In this document: positions 1 to 10,522 of the stretch, piece after piece | Layout of the letters: the number at the start of each line of letters is the position of its first letter | How positions within the stretch are numbered: position 1 is the first letter of the stretch | Assembly (NCBI GenBank): GCA_023897205.1 | Contig: JAHWDD010000006.1 | Coordinates: forward strand, 1,178,001-1,242,000 | Length of the DNA: 64,000 bases | Direction: 5' to 3' | From: Exophiala sp. HKRS030 | Taxonomy: Eukaryota; Ascomycota; Eurotiomycetes; Chaetothyriales; Herpotrichiellaceae | Notes under the pieces: generated by a model | The model's input: only the letters and a program-made list of their open reading frames with translations | What the model was told of the DNA's origin: nothing | The model's database searches: none | Position numbers and translations under genes: made by a program

Positions 1-400
1 GGAATTCTTGATAATGGAGGAGTAACCTTGCTTGACAAAGCAACTCCGCCGGATCTTGGTATGCAGCTATGTCGTTGGGCGTGTCGATGAGCCTTTCGTA
101 ATCGAGTCTGTTCGGTGACCCGCATCTTCGAGCCTCATTCTCGTCCCATATGTGCTTCCATTTCACCTTCTCCTGTCGTCGGGCAATATGCCCTCGCCAC
201 AGTTTTTGTATTCTTCTCGCAGCAGCTAATCTCGCCCGGTCTTGTTGCCTCTTCAATCGATCGGCTTGAGCCTGGGCGACTGTAGATGAAGCATTGGTTT
301 GCGTAAGGTTCGTTGATGCAGCCCAGGGATTAGAAGTGTGTCGACCGGAGAGATTGACTTGACGAGTCCTTCGGGCACTGCCCGTGAACGCCTGGTGCAT
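1..400 (-). CDS. hul5: HECT E3 ubiquitin ligase, HUL5/UBE3C type (5' part only)
   Basis: The first 133 codons of a minus-strand gene whose remainder lies left of the window. Translation from the ATG at 400 starts MHQAFTGSARRTRQVNLSGR, the N-terminal signature I associate with fungal Hul5-type HECT ligases, followed by a Ser/Thr/Asn linker and an IQ-like basic helix (ARRIQKLWRGHIARRQEKVK) at about residues 60-80. An in-frame TAA lies a few codons upstream, which supports this start. In yeast, Hul5 acts with the proteasome, extending ubiquitin chains on misfolded or stalled substrates. The HECT catalytic domain and its cysteine are not in the window, so catalytic competence cannot be judged. 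No intron is needed in the visible part. Confidence 0.8.
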   Translation of the reverse strand, partial: MHQAFTGSARRTRQVNLSGRHTSNPWAASTNLTQTNASSTVAQAQADRLKRQQDRARLAAARRIQKLWRGHIARRQEKVKWKHIWDENEARRCGSPNRLDYERLIDTPNDIAAYQDPAELLCQARLLLHYQEF

Positions 401-1538
401 GGCTTTCGACGAGCCGCTCGAGATTAGGAAACGCAGCCTTCTGGGAGTGGTGGGATGCTGTCAGACAAGCGGCGAATATGATCTTGGGGATGTGAGTGAA
501 GGTTATCATGAAGCATTGCTGCCAGTTGGAGGCAGGGACAGGAGGTCCTCTACAAAGGAAATTTAAATCCTTCTAGTACAAATGTCGATTGTCCAGCGGC
601 GAAGGGGAGTGAATGAAATGGAATGACGCCGCGCCTGCCTGGCATGAGGCTGACCTAATCCCTAATCCCGCAGCTCAGCCTGATCTTAGTGCAGCCTCGT
701 CGTTCGCCCGTCTGAAGATCATTTTCTCCAATAGCACAAGTCCGCTAATACTTCTCCATACTGACAACGAGTACTCCGTATGAGCACAAGCATCCATAAC
801 TCCTGACTACCCCTCTCATCCAACCTCTTATCAACATACCTGGATTCAAAGCGATGTTAACATGGAACATGAAAGAAATACCATAAACCCAGGGAAATCT
901 CTCTCACCTCATGTAACGTAACACCTGAATTGCTGCCGACCGTACCCGATATCAACCACAAGTGAGTCGAAACCGGTGAAAGCATCGCAATGGGCATTGT
1001 CCCACGTAGGTGCACCGTGTACATCTGGCAGCTGGGAAGCACTCTACTTTGAATCATGGTGCTGGACAGGCTCGTAACCAACTAGACCTCACGCGATTAT
1101 GACGTGCAGGCAAATCCAGCTGGCTCCAGCCAAGGACTTTGTGGCTTGCACCAACTACAACATACGATGCTGGGCACAGAAAACATGAAGATGCTAGTCT
1201 CTTCTGGCACCACAGAGCTCCAGACTTGAAAACTCAAGCGAGCTCTCACCTGACTCGATTTCTAAAAACGATAGGCCCTCGCTTATACTGTGCAAGATTA
1301 GGTGAGGTCAGGAAAATATACAGAAACAGAGCTTGAATACCTCGTCTCAAGCAGCTGATGCTCTCTTGTCTCGGTGGCGTTTACGAAACAACTCAAGCCA
1401 TATGTGCTTGTCTTGGCCAGCGCTATAAAGGTCTGTCTAAAAAGGTGTTCCTTCTCCATAACATTCTAGACCTACCTAATCCAAAAACCAAGAAGCGTAT
1501 GTTTATGCATATTTTGCAAGACCGTCGACCTTGAAACC
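401..1538. other. Intergenic region upstream of the HUL5-like gene
   Basis: I see no convincing gene here. Short ORFs exist on both strands but have no recognisable domain and no splice-compatible extension. A perfect copy of the intergenic nonamer TACTCCGTA lies at 772-780. The segment probably holds the HUL5-like promoter and 5' UTR. Confidence 0.6.
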
Positions 1539-2358
1539 ATGAATTCAAGAACTACTGCACTCATCCCCGCAAATAATGCTGGAATTGGTAGCACAGATGA
1601 CTGGGTCCCTGACTTGTTCGGCCAGCTCATGAAGACACAACAGGAGAAGACAAAAGCATCGCAGACCGACAGACAAGCTGGGCATGATCTAAATGACCGG
1701 GCCACCAAGCTATACGAAGATTACAACAACATCCAGCAAATCTTACAAAGTGGCCAAGTTACTTATGGGAGCCAGGCATATGTGGATTTGTCCACAACGG
1801 CCCAAGACCTCAGAAACCAAGCACAAGACCTCGACAAACAGCACGTCAAAAAGATCATAGACTCTGCACAAGAGTCTGGCCAATCTACACAGCTCCAGCA
1901 AGACGCCATGACCCTGGCCCAGCACATCTCTCCACAATCACCGCCACTTCCGCAGAATCAACTTCAAACACAATGCCCATCGTCTGGCAATAAAACCCAG
2001 ATTTGCAATCGTGTTGATCATTGCCATTTTGACCATCCTCATGACTGTCATTGCCACCCTCATCATCACCCTCATCTTCATGTCTGGAAGGGTATCTGTT
2101 GGTGTTGTACTTAGTCAGGTCCACGATGGCTTCCCTCCCCAAGGGGAAGCCCAAGTTGTGGGGCTGTCCATGGACAATTCATTAAGTGATATTCCATACC
2201 TAATCAAACATGTCTGCAAAGGGATATTTTGGATGCTGAAAATTGTATCTTATTTCAATTCTGCTACCGGAGCATGTTTATATTGGAAAGTACTATTGGC
2301 AATTACACCATTTTCTGTACCATCCAATCAAACTTACATTTCCATGAGAAGTACTTGA
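1539..2358 (+). other. Possible small coiled-coil/TM protein, reading frame broken or unresolved intron
   Basis: Two plus-strand frames look partly protein-like. The first (ATG at 1539) is a Gln/Asp-rich, probably coiled-coil segment of about 120 residues; past about 1930 it degenerates into an implausible His/Cys-rich tail. The second frame, open from 1912, carries a strong hydrophobic stretch (about 2005-2075, Ile/Leu/Val-rich) preceded by basic residues, typical of a single membrane helix, and ends at 2358. A join needs an intron of length 1 modulo 3 or a frameshift, and I found no good GTRNGT donor. It could be a decayed gene, a lineage-specific gene with an atypical intron, or chance. 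Confidence 0.3.
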
Positions 2359-2824
2359 CGAAAGATCGAAATTCCAAGCATACCCATGTACTTGTGTACT
2401 TGTGTCTTTGTGGCGACTCGGTGCTCAACGCACTCTGGCTTTTAAATTTTTCCAAGGGGTTGACATTAACTGAGGCATCAATATTCTCGTGAAGAGTGCT
2501 CATTCATCGCTTTGACGTTGTTGTGGTTTAGAATGTAGGTAAAGATACCTTTGAGGTACGGAGTAGTGACAAGGCTCGGACATAAACATCCGCTAGTTGT
2601 TTTATTTCCCTCGATTCTTTTCCCCAGATCGTTGCTCCAACATTCCTTTTTGTCTACATTCTCTGTCCTTTGAACATGACAAGTCGGCTTTACGAGTACC
2701 GTGCTATTCGCATTGATTCTCGTGCCACCCAAACACCTCCGCGGGCCAGTACACCGTCCTTGACACGACCACTCCCAAGAACTCACCGTTATAGTTTGAT
2801 GATCACATTCCCTCTCCACCGACC
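2359..2824. other. Intergenic spacer upstream of MED21
   Basis: No gene seen. A perfect TACGGAGTA nonamer lies at 2557-2565. The last 100 bases before the MED21 ATG are pyrimidine- and CCA-rich, as is common in fungal 5' UTRs. Confidence 0.6.
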
Positions 2825-3439
2825 ATGTCCACCGACATCCTCACCCAGCTCCAAACCACCTACGACCAACTCCTGACTCAATTCTTTTCGACGGTTTCGT
2901 ATCTGTCTCAGCGTCACCCTCTGGTCGCCCCCGAACCCGACCCTTCGGACCCGTACACGAACCCACCGGCTGTACACGCGCAGGCCGTCCAGACCCCCAC
3001 CGCCACCAATCCGGACGGGGGTTCCGCGCAAAACGGCGGCCTGTTGCCTGGCCCCGAGGACACCGACCGGAGCGTGTACCCCCTCCGACCCGCGTCGGCG
3101 GGTACGTTCGAGTCCGCCCAGCGAGAGTTGGCCGAGGACCTGGTGGCCAAGGCCCAACAGATTGAGTTTTTGATCTCGCGGCTCCCCGGGATAGGGAGGG
3201 GCGAGGACGAGCAGGCCCGCGAGATCCGGGAGCTGGTCGAGAGGGTCAGGGCGATGGAGGTGAGGCGCAAGACAAAGAGAAAGGAGATGAGGGAGACACT
3301 GAGAAAACTGGACGGGGTGGTGCTGGGGATGGCGCAGAGCGTCGACTACGAGGAAGAGGAGGAAGAGGAGGAAGAGGAGGAAGAGGAGGAATCGAACGCG
3401 GGTCACGACGGTGCGAATGGAACCGTGGCCGGTGTTTGA
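2825..3439 (+). CDS. med21: Mediator complex subunit 21 (Srb7)
   Basis: Intronless 204-residue protein. The N-terminus (MSTDILTQLQTTYDQLLTQF followed by FSTVSYLSQRHPLV) matches the MED21 family, whose conserved start reads like 'DxLTQLQxxxDQLxxQFxxxxxYL'. A Pro-rich linker (about residues 33-85) is followed by a long heptad-like helix (about 95-170) that would pair with MED7 in the middle module of Mediator, acting in RNA polymerase II transcription in the nucleus. The C-terminus carries an uninterrupted run of 14 glutamates (about residues 176-189) encoded by GAG/GAA repeats, then a short unstructured end. The linker makes it longer than yeast Srb7. Its 3' end converges on shugoshin. Confidence 0.93.
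   Translation: MSTDILTQLQTTYDQLLTQFFSTVSYLSQRHPLVAPEPDPSDPYTNPPAVHAQAVQTPTATNPDGGSAQNGGLLPGPEDTDRSVYPLRPASAGTFESAQRELAEDLVAKAQQIEFLISRLPGIGRGEDEQAREIRELVERVRAMEVRRKTKRKEMRETLRKLDGVVLGMAQSVDYEEEEEEEEEEEEEESNAGHDGANGTVAGV
3350..3391 (+). repeat. GAG/GAA trinucleotide repeat encoding polyglutamate
   Basis: An almost pure purine GAGGAA-type repeat inside MED21. Codon mixing (GAG and GAA) suggests some stabilisation against slippage. It is a likely length-polymorphic site. Confidence 0.85.
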
Positions 3440-4012
3440 CATACACAGGCGGGCAAAGACTCAAGCAAATGGGATCTTAAGACATAGAGGGAACCGAAAT
3501 CAAAAGCAATCGCTCCGGCATCACGATGGGCGAATGCGAAATGGGCAGGATCACTACCGTCAATGGGATGTTCTCGTCCACCTACTCTACTTGAAGGACA
3601 TGTGACCAACCCTGTTTCTGGTAAAGGTCAAGGAGAAGAAGACCAAAAGGTAATCGAGCCCAACGATACTCTATTCATGGCCGACACTGGCATGTCATCA
3701 AGGGGAATCATCATTCAAAAGGACCATCGTCTCGACCGCGCCATAACACGGCTCTTTAGGGCTATAAGGAAGGACCTTCTTTAAACCAAAAAAGGAGACA
3801 AAGAAACACAATCCAACACGCTCGCTCAAATGGCCAACAACGGCTTGAAGGCTCACGATGAAAAAGAAACAAAAATGGTCCACACCACATTCTCCAAAAG
3901 AAGACCGTCCCCGAACCAATATGATGGATATCCCGACCGACAAAAAGGTCACCTTGCTCAATCACTCCACATAAAAGGATGCTCGAGTCCTCCGTACAGG
4001 CTGAGAGGTTTT
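3440..4012. other. Convergent 3' spacer between MED21 and shugoshin
   Basis: Both neighbours end here. No recognisable ORF; A-rich stretches around 3780-3900 could hold polyadenylation signals for both genes. Confidence 0.55.
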
Positions 4013-6174
4013 CTAAACCATCGTACTCCTTCGGCGAGTAATCGTCTGATCGGGACCCTGGCTGATGACACCTTTATTCGTAGATGTGTTAGTCGCACTA
4101 GATAGGTTCGAAGCTACGCTGCTCGAGCGCTTCGTGCCTGACGTCCGGGAAGAGGATGCGTCGTCTTTCGAACTTGCTGCAGAGCCGGGCCGTGACGGAG
4201 GCGCTTTGGAGGTTGAGCTCGTCCGGGATAGGGGCGTAGAACCTTGGGCGGGACCTGAAGGGTTTGGTGTAGCTTGAACAGAGTGCCGCCTGGTCACAAG
4301 CCCAGAGGGACTTACCCTCCGTGGTCTTGGTGCCTTGGAGACCTTCTGTGGTTCTTCCATGGGCGAAGATACTGGCGGATCATAGATGCTCAATCGATCT
4401 ACCGCTTCCTTGAGTTGTTCACCGATGCTGTGTCGACGGTCGTGTTTTGGGTCTGTCTGAATCTCTACTCTTTTCGCAGGCCTGCCTCTAGCAACCTCTT
4501 TCCGTTCCTTGTCTCGCAAAGGGCTTGTCGGTTCTTCTTTCTTCATGGGAAGTTCTTTCCACTTTTCATTCTCACCGGCCGTCTTCTCCTGCTTGATTTG
4601 TCCAGCCGCCGATTGGGGCTCTTCTGAGTTCACTCGGTCTGCTGAAGATAGTCGAATGCTTGTCCTGCCGGAAGCGTCTCGCTGTTTCTCGATCCCTTCG
4701 ACAGCCCCGACAAGCTCTTTCGTCGGCCTCCTCATCTTGTCGCGTAGATTTGGCAAGGCGTAGCTGACTGCTGGTCTTGCTCGTCGAGAACCTCGGCCAA
4801 TGCTTCCATTGAGTACGTCCTCGACTGAATTCGTGATCGCGGCTTCCCTGGCTTGATGGGACGTCCGGGTCGAAGGTTCCGTCGAGATCGGAGAAAGAAT
4901 GTCTTCTTCCTGTGCTGCTGGAGTCTTTGGCGGTAGGTCATTTGTCTCGTTTGCCTTTTCTGGGTCCAGGATGATGTCCTGAACCGGGATTGGTAGTGGA
5001 GGGTTCGTTCTACGTGAGTGTTTGGTGCTCGTTGGTTTATGATTTTCGTCGTTGGATCGTGGCTCAGGGTCTGGTTTCTGAGAGACAACGATCTTTCTCT
5101 TCGACGGTGAATTGGTCGTCTTGGGAGCGAGGATCTTCCTATCAGCCACCGACTTTTGTGGCGATGGGATTTTGGACTCAGCTGGTATCTGATTCTCCCG
5201 ACCAGGGGCTCGTGTGAACCTTGACGATTTCTTCCCCGCTGTTACATTGGCGACGGCATCTTGCCGGCGGTGAAACACAAATTCATCGTTCTCGCTCGGT
5301 CGCAATGCAGGTACATCCAGTTCAGTGACGTCCAACTTCCGTTTGGCACCGGTCTTCAATAACATTGGAGTCGGTTTCGTAGATTCGGCAGCTTCTTCAA
5401 TCGGCATGTCTTGCAAGAGAGCACTAGTCCGTCGTTTTCTTCGCTTTTCCACCGCGATAGAAGCCCGCATAAGGTCGTCGCTCGCTCCTTCGAGTGATTG
5501 TCTGGGGTTGTCGTAAGAAACCTCATCGCTGACATCAAAGTGCGCAACCGGCGGGGGGCCTATCTCTGGTGACTCTGAGATCTCCAATGCTGCCTCCTGG
5601 TTTCTGACATTCAAAATCTCGGCACTTTCTAGTGTCCGTCTTGGGTATGATTTGTCCTCCATTATAGCAGGTAGCCGGTTCTCCTGCATGTCTCTTTCGA
5701 GGGCTGCAGCTTCCTTGATTGACTGACGATATTTCCATTCTTGGTCGGCAAGGCCCTCTGTTTGGGTTCGGCTCTTGCGCCTTGTCTTTCTGGCTGCCTT
5801 CTCTGGTAGATCGCCCATCTCGACAAGCAGCATTGCCATTTCACCGACTTTGTGCTGAAGCCGGTCTTTCATGTCCATGATATCTTGACTGACAAAGTTG
5901 ACCCTCCGCCATCTTTCTGCCTCGGCTTTTGCTGCGATTGCTTGTTCTCGGAGAGACACATTGTCGGCGACAAGACGGGAGATTTCAGTTTCTAGATTGC
6001 GTATGCGCAGTGATTGGGTTGAATTGACTCGGGCTATTTCGCGGTTTTGACGGATAAAGCGTCGTTTTACTACAAGGGCGTCAGCGAAACCGCTCCTGCT
6101 CTGATCAATCCGAGAAACATACAAGCATCGATACTTTCCGTGGGAGGAGCCGGAGGATCATTCAGTCTCGCCAT
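4013..6174 (-). CDS. sgo1: Shugoshin (centromeric cohesin protector)
   Basis: Two-exon gene encoding 702 residues. Exon 1 is 6123-6174 (17 codons plus one base). The intron is 6070-6122, 53 nt, with GTATGT donor, CTGAC branch site and TTGTAG acceptor; exon 2 is 4013-6069. Splicing gives an N-terminus of MARLNDPPAPPTESIDALKR, running into a basic coiled coil (residues 18-90, starting RRFIRQNREIARVNS) that is the shugoshin dimerisation and PP2A-docking region. The C-terminal SGO motif (ARPAVSYALPNLRDKMRRPT, about residues 448-467) is the basic segment that binds phosphorylated H2A at centromeres. The region between is long, charged and Ser/Pro-rich. Shugoshin protects cohesin and recruits PP2A/Aurora B. 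It is divergent from Dad2 across about 400 bp. Confidence 0.92.
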
Positions 6175-6576
6175 GGTTTCAATGCACCACAGCACCAAGA
6201 ATGTTTCGACTTTGAGCTCATAACACAAGGACCAGAATTCAAAGAAGGGATTTCAAATGTAGCAAAATCAGCTGCCAGCAACTCCCAAGTCGTTGACAAA
6301 AGACATTCGTTGTCGCTATGGTAAGTTTGTGAATTGTGCTGGTGCTCAAGGGTTTTGTGTTGACATTATCCAAATGGGAATGGCGCCGTTTACTCGCTCC
6401 GCGTCGAGCAACCAATCGCGGTCGCGTTATGGTATCAGGAAGTGGCATGTGCACTGTACTCTACCGTACCCACAAACGCCCCCTCAAAGGCCGCAGTCTG
6501 CCAGTCTTCGCAGAATCTCAGCATTGGTCTTTGGTTCGCTGTTGTTGAGGTACTGGAGCAAGTAAACTCGGTCAAG
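6175..6576. promoter_or_regulatory. Shared divergent promoter, shugoshin / dad2
   Basis: A 402-bp spacer between the two start codons of head-to-head mitotic genes. An MCB-like CGCGTT lies at about 6422-6427 and a GGCGCC at about 6381, but I claim no specific site. Shared timing in G2/M is an inference from gene function. Confidence 0.5.
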
Positions 6577-7174
6577 ATGTCCTACGGCCCACGACAAACA
6601 AACGTCTTCCCGTCAGGTTCGAACTCTACCCTCGGTGGTCTGCACGGCTCCAATACGTCCTTGTTGCGACAGAGCAACCAGACCCAGTCTGCGCTTCAGA
6701 CTAGAATCAATGCGAAACGTGCAGAGCTCGAGAATCTACGGCAACTACGCGACCTGAGTGGGAATCTTGCAGACCAGCTATCGGCGCTTGAAGGAAAATT
6801 GAGTACTTTGAAGGATGGGGCGCAAAGTGTTGCACTCGTACTGGCGAATTGGGAGAATGTCCTTCGCGCAATCAACATGGCAGCCAGTATGTCTTCCCAA
6901 TCCTCTTCCATCTGGATGCATTGTGTGGCTATGTGGTCGAAGCTCGGTTTAACATTCGGCGTTGCGATCATTGGCGAAGTATCAGATGTCGCGATGTAGT
7001 GCCAGATGCTGATATCATGCTTTAGTGAAAGTTCCCGTGCCCAAGGACGATGACGGTGCCGAACAGAAAGATGTCGATGAGAATGACGATTCGGGAAAAA
7101 AGAAGGAAGCGGCGCAGGAACTGCCTGTACCTCTGGTCAGAATACCGGTACAGCAGAATGAAACTGGTGGCTGA
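6577..7174 (+). CDS. dad2: DASH/Dam1 complex subunit Dad2
   Basis: Two exons, 6577-6886 and 7026-7174, separated by a 139-nt intron (GTATGT donor, TTTAG acceptor; phase 1). The 152-residue product starts MSYGPRQTNVFPSGSNST. It contains a helical core (about residues 43-95, including the Dad2 hallmark NVLRAINMA across the splice site) and an acidic/basic linker, ending in ELPVPLVRIPVQQ, a conserved terminus in filamentous fungi. DASH rings or arcs couple kinetochores to spindle microtubule plus ends. The upstream in-frame ATG at 6442 is less likely because the family begins at MSY. It sits with shugoshin and a TPX2-like gene. Confidence 0.92.
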
Positions 7175-8201
7175 TACATGTGTTGGATCTACACATGTCG
7201 AGAATACCTTGCACCAAGGCACTTTATCTGGGGAAGAGACTGAAGGACTGATTGCAGCCTATATCCCAAACCCAAGCACGAAGTCGAATCACTCGGAAGA
7301 CCGGCGAAACATACAATCCTCCAACTCTTTTGGTCGACTCGAAGTTGGCACGATACCAGGCCCGTCGCATTGTCGAGACCGCTTTTAAGGCGCATCTTTT
7401 TCAAGCCAAAGTCACCACGTTCTCAATGTCGACGTCGGCCCATTCATGGCCACCGCCTGTTGTGAATTGGAGAAACAGCCAAACATCACCTAGTACATCG
7501 ATCCTTCGTCCGATCGTGTTACCCCCAGCCGAGACGGCCGAGAAAGGAGCGACATGTTCCAAAAGGCACGGCGGACATGAAGCCGCTATACGGACCACAC
7601 AATTGATCTTGTGGTTCCAATGCCAAACGAGAACACTAGTGTACATTGTTATCGAGGCAGAGACAACAAGTCAAGCACAGATAGAAGGAAGCCAGGAGGG
7701 TATATAATCCAGATAGAAGCTGCCATTGTGAAACTAGCTATAACTTTGGTGCTATGCTATGCTATTCCTTTCCGGGTACAGTAACAGCCCTTCGTCTTCT
7801 CGAACCACATAGCATCACAAACGAGTGACCCGTGCGGCGTGACCGGTAGCCAGGATCAAAGAGTCCTTCTGATCAATGTCTTCTTGACCACCTAAGTAGA
7901 AGTATCTTCTTTTCTCTCGAATCGATGAAACTCCAACCCCGGAAAAAAGAAGACCAATCAATCAATATCGATATCAAAAAAACCAACACCGGCGCTTTGG
8001 GTTAAAAAAAATGGAGATACTAAGAAAAACAAGATTCGTTCATCGTCCAATACTAGCCGATTTCCTTTCCGGTGCCTGTCGAGTCGAGTCAAAGTCAAGT
8101 CGAAGTCGACTTCTCGGGATCCAGATCAGACTCGTCTCGTGTCTGAGCCACCCACCCGTATGACACGGGAGGCAATGCGACCCTGGCCGTGGTTGGTTTG
8201 T
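7175..8201. other. Spacer between dad2 and the TPX2-like gene
   Basis: Convergent 3' region. ORFs of 80-150 codons occur on both strands at 7252-7707 and 7401-7646 but show no domain I recognise. A-rich stretches at about 7930-8030 (AAAAAAG and AAAAAAA runs) look like 3' UTR sequence. A GTCGAGTC/GTCAAGTC direct-repeat cluster lies at 8078-8110. Confidence 0.5.
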
Positions 8202-10058
8202 TCACGAAGCGGCCACGGTCGCACCCCGAGCCGTCTTCTCAGCCGCCTGCATTGCCAACAGCTTTTTCTTTTGCTTCTCCGCCCATTCTCGACTGGCCTG
8301 TCGACCCCGTTCGGCCGCCTCGGCTCTGGCTTTGCGCGTGGCCTCTTCCTTTTCCCGTCTGTCCTTTTCGAGTCTTTCCATTTCGATCTTGGACCTCGCA
8401 AACACCTCCTTGCCGCGTGCCTTTTGGTGCGCCTGGTCCTGTTTCGTCACCGACAGTTTCTGGCCCGCGGCCAACTGGATCGAGGAGACCCTAGGCTTCT
8501 GGGGACTCGACCTCGCCCCCGCCCCCACGACGCTGTTGGTCCGGCGCACGCCCGAGTTGGCCTTCGTGGCGTCCTTGTTGTGGACTCCCGAGTGGAACGA
8601 CGACGGTCGCGGTCTGTTGGGTAGTTCGCCGGCTTTGGGAGCGACGTTCTCCTTGTTCGTCCCGGTCGAATAGATACTCAGGCGTGCCTGACTGGCTTTG
8701 GTGTCGCGGGGAACCACGCTGGGTCGGGACGTCTTGGCCGGTGCCGGGCGGGCTTTGAAGACCTTGCGCTCTCTCTCGGCTTCCTCTTCACGTTTCAAGC
8801 GCTCTTCACGCTGAGCCTTGAGTTTCGCAGAGATGGCCTCGCCGGGAAGACTGAACGTGGGTCTGGTGGGCGGTTTGGCGGACTTTGCCGGAATGAATGC
8901 CGGTTTGTTGGTCGAGAGGGTAGTGCTGGGCACTCGCTTCTTTGTCGTGTTGGGAAGAGACTTGGATGGAGAATTGGAGAATGTGAGTGGTGGCATGGCG
9001 GAGGCAACCGAAGATTCCCTAGGCTTCGAACCGTCGATGATGGGCTTCTTGACTTGCTTCGTGACGTTGATTGGTTTCATGCCCGCTTTCACGCTCGACG
9101 CACGGCTGGTTGCTGTAGATCTCGGCTGGACGCTAGGTCGTCTGGCGGCAGGAGCTGGCTTTGACGGTGACTTCGATGGGGATTTGCGAGCACCTTTTGC
9201 CGGGACCGGTTCAGCCTTTTGTGATGTACCGGGTGTTTTCGAACTAGGGTGAAGATTCGACTTTGCCGGTGTGTTCTTCTGAGACTTGACTGGCGACTCG
9301 ATCTTGAGATCATCCAAAGCCGGAAGTCTCTCAGAGAACTCTTCGATTGCGTCTTCCAAGGCGTCCATAGCGTCTACAGAGTCTTCGATCCTCGGTAGCT
9401 GGTTGTTAGGGTCGTAGGAAGGAGACCGTGCCTCTTCTGGTGTGTAGCGCATCTTGCTGGGCGACCTGGATTTGATTTGCTCCACGAACGAGTCTTCAAT
9501 GCTGTTTACGTGTGGTGTTGTTGTGACTGGTTCAGGTACGTGAATGTCTGGATTGAATTTGGGCGTCTTTGGAACTTCGTTGCGAACTGGGCTGGGAGCT
9601 GGACTGGGTGTAAGGGGCTCGGCTGCCGCGTCCACTACTTCTTCGGGACTGGGCTGTTGCGCGCTTTGTGACTTCAGTGAGGCAATGTCCTGTGTTTGTT
9701 GAGGTTCAGGAGACTGTTCTGGACTCTCGTCTGCAACTTCCTCGGACAACACCGGCCAGATGTGTGCCTCACGATCCTCCGCAACCGAGATCTCCTCCTG
9801 CTCCTCGTTCTTGTCCTTTTTGGTCTGCTTGCCCTTTTTCTTGCCCTTGGACTGCTTCAATGGTGCAGACTCTTCTTCAGCTACAACGGATTCTTCGGCG
9901 ACAGGGTAGTTTTCTGCTGTAATATCTTTGAGGGCTGGTCGGTCGGTCTCGTGGATCTCGCTCGACTCGTGTCGGGAAGTGTCCGCGTCGGTGTCTTCGT
10001 GTATAGGTTGGGTTTCGTCGTGAGCCTGAGCCCGGAGAGCAGCTCTTGTCATGCGCAT
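8202..10058 (-). CDS. Basic low-complexity protein, TPX2-like (spindle-associated?)
   Basis: A 618-residue protein if started at the ATG at 10058 (MRMTRAALRAQAHDE). The open frame runs further up to 10199, but only from a non-ATG codon, and a TTTCAG just upstream may be a 5' UTR splice acceptor. The N-terminal half is acidic and Pro/Ser-rich. The middle is very basic with repeated SPSK/KSPSKSPSK motifs. A segment FSLPGEAISAKLKAQREERL is followed by a charged helix. The C-terminal 60 residues form a long charged helix (FARSKIEMERLEKDRREKEE onward). These resemble TPX2-type microtubule-binding modules. Such fungal proteins have sometimes been labelled carboxylesterases, which nothing here supports. 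Function is uncertain; the location beside shugoshin and Dad2 is suggestive only. Confidence 0.7.
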   Translation of the reverse strand: MRMTRAALRAQAHDETQPIHEDTDADTSRHESSEIHETDRPALKDITAENYPVAEESVVAEEESAPLKQSKGKKKGKQTKKDKNEEQEEISVAEDREAHIWPVLSEEVADESPEQSPEPQQTQDIASLKSQSAQQPSPEEVVDAAAEPLTPSPAPSPVRNEVPKTPKFNPDIHVPEPVTTTPHVNSIEDSFVEQIKSRSPSKMRYTPEEARSPSYDPNNQLPRIEDSVDAMDALEDAIEEFSERLPALDDLKIESPVKSQKNTPAKSNLHPSSKTPGTSQKAEPVPAKGARKSPSKSPSKPAPAARRPSVQPRSTATSRASSVKAGMKPINVTKQVKKPIIDGSKPRESSVASAMPPLTFSNSPSKSLPNTTKKRVPSTTLSTNKPAFIPAKSAKPPTRPTFSLPGEAISAKLKAQREERLKREEEAERERKVFKARPAPAKTSRPSVVPRDTKASQARLSIYSTGTNKENVAPKAGELPNRPRPSSFHSGVHNKDATKANSGVRRTNSVVGAGARSSPQKPRVSSIQLAAGQKLSVTKQDQAHQKARGKEVFARSKIEMERLEKDRREKEEATRKARAEAAERGRQASREWAEKQKKKLLAMQAAEKTARGATVAAS

Positions 10059-10522
10059 ATCGTTCGCTGGCTGAAACAGGTAGACTTGAGAAGGGGCGTC
10101 AGTAAGAATTGTGGCGGGTTTAGGAAATACTGTAGAAGTACAAGTTTGGTGTTTGAAGATGGAACGCGTTTTGTTTGGGGTTCCAAGTGTCCGGGGCAAC
10201 GAGGAGTAACGCAGTAATCACGACTCCGTAGTCGTTGTGCCAAGACGTCTGTCTGTTCTGTCTTGGACTTCAGCCTCCGGATTCATCGTTGGTCCGTCCA
10301 TCCATATCTCGTCGTGCTCCTGAACTGACTAGAAAGAAAGAAAGTTGAGCCCCTCCAGAACAAAGATTAAACTATGATGAACTATCGATGACGGCAAGTC
10401 AATAGATCATCATTGCCACGCTGACCCCGTCTGGCCGAAACCCGGCACCGGGGAGACCTTCACGCGAACAGTCTATGAGTCTCATTCCCTCTTAAGCGAG
10501 ACTCTCTATTGATGTCCAGCTC
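10059..10522. promoter_or_regulatory. Divergent spacer, TPX2-like gene / TRAPPC13
   Basis: Contains the 5' regions of both genes. A (GAAA)n tract lies at about 10331-10344. The 10059-10199 part is open in the TPX2-like frame but is probably UTR. Confidence 0.45.

Noticed and set aside
1539..2114. His/Cys-rich C-terminus of the ORF from 1539, looking like a metal-binding domain
   Set aside because: The His/Asp/Cys run comes from reading a CATCCTCAT-type repeat out of frame; the neighbouring frame gives a membrane helix, which is the more credible reading.
7401..7646. Minus-strand 81-codon ORF with some protein-like composition
   Set aside because: No family recognised, no splice-compatible extension, and it lies in the 3' region of dad2.
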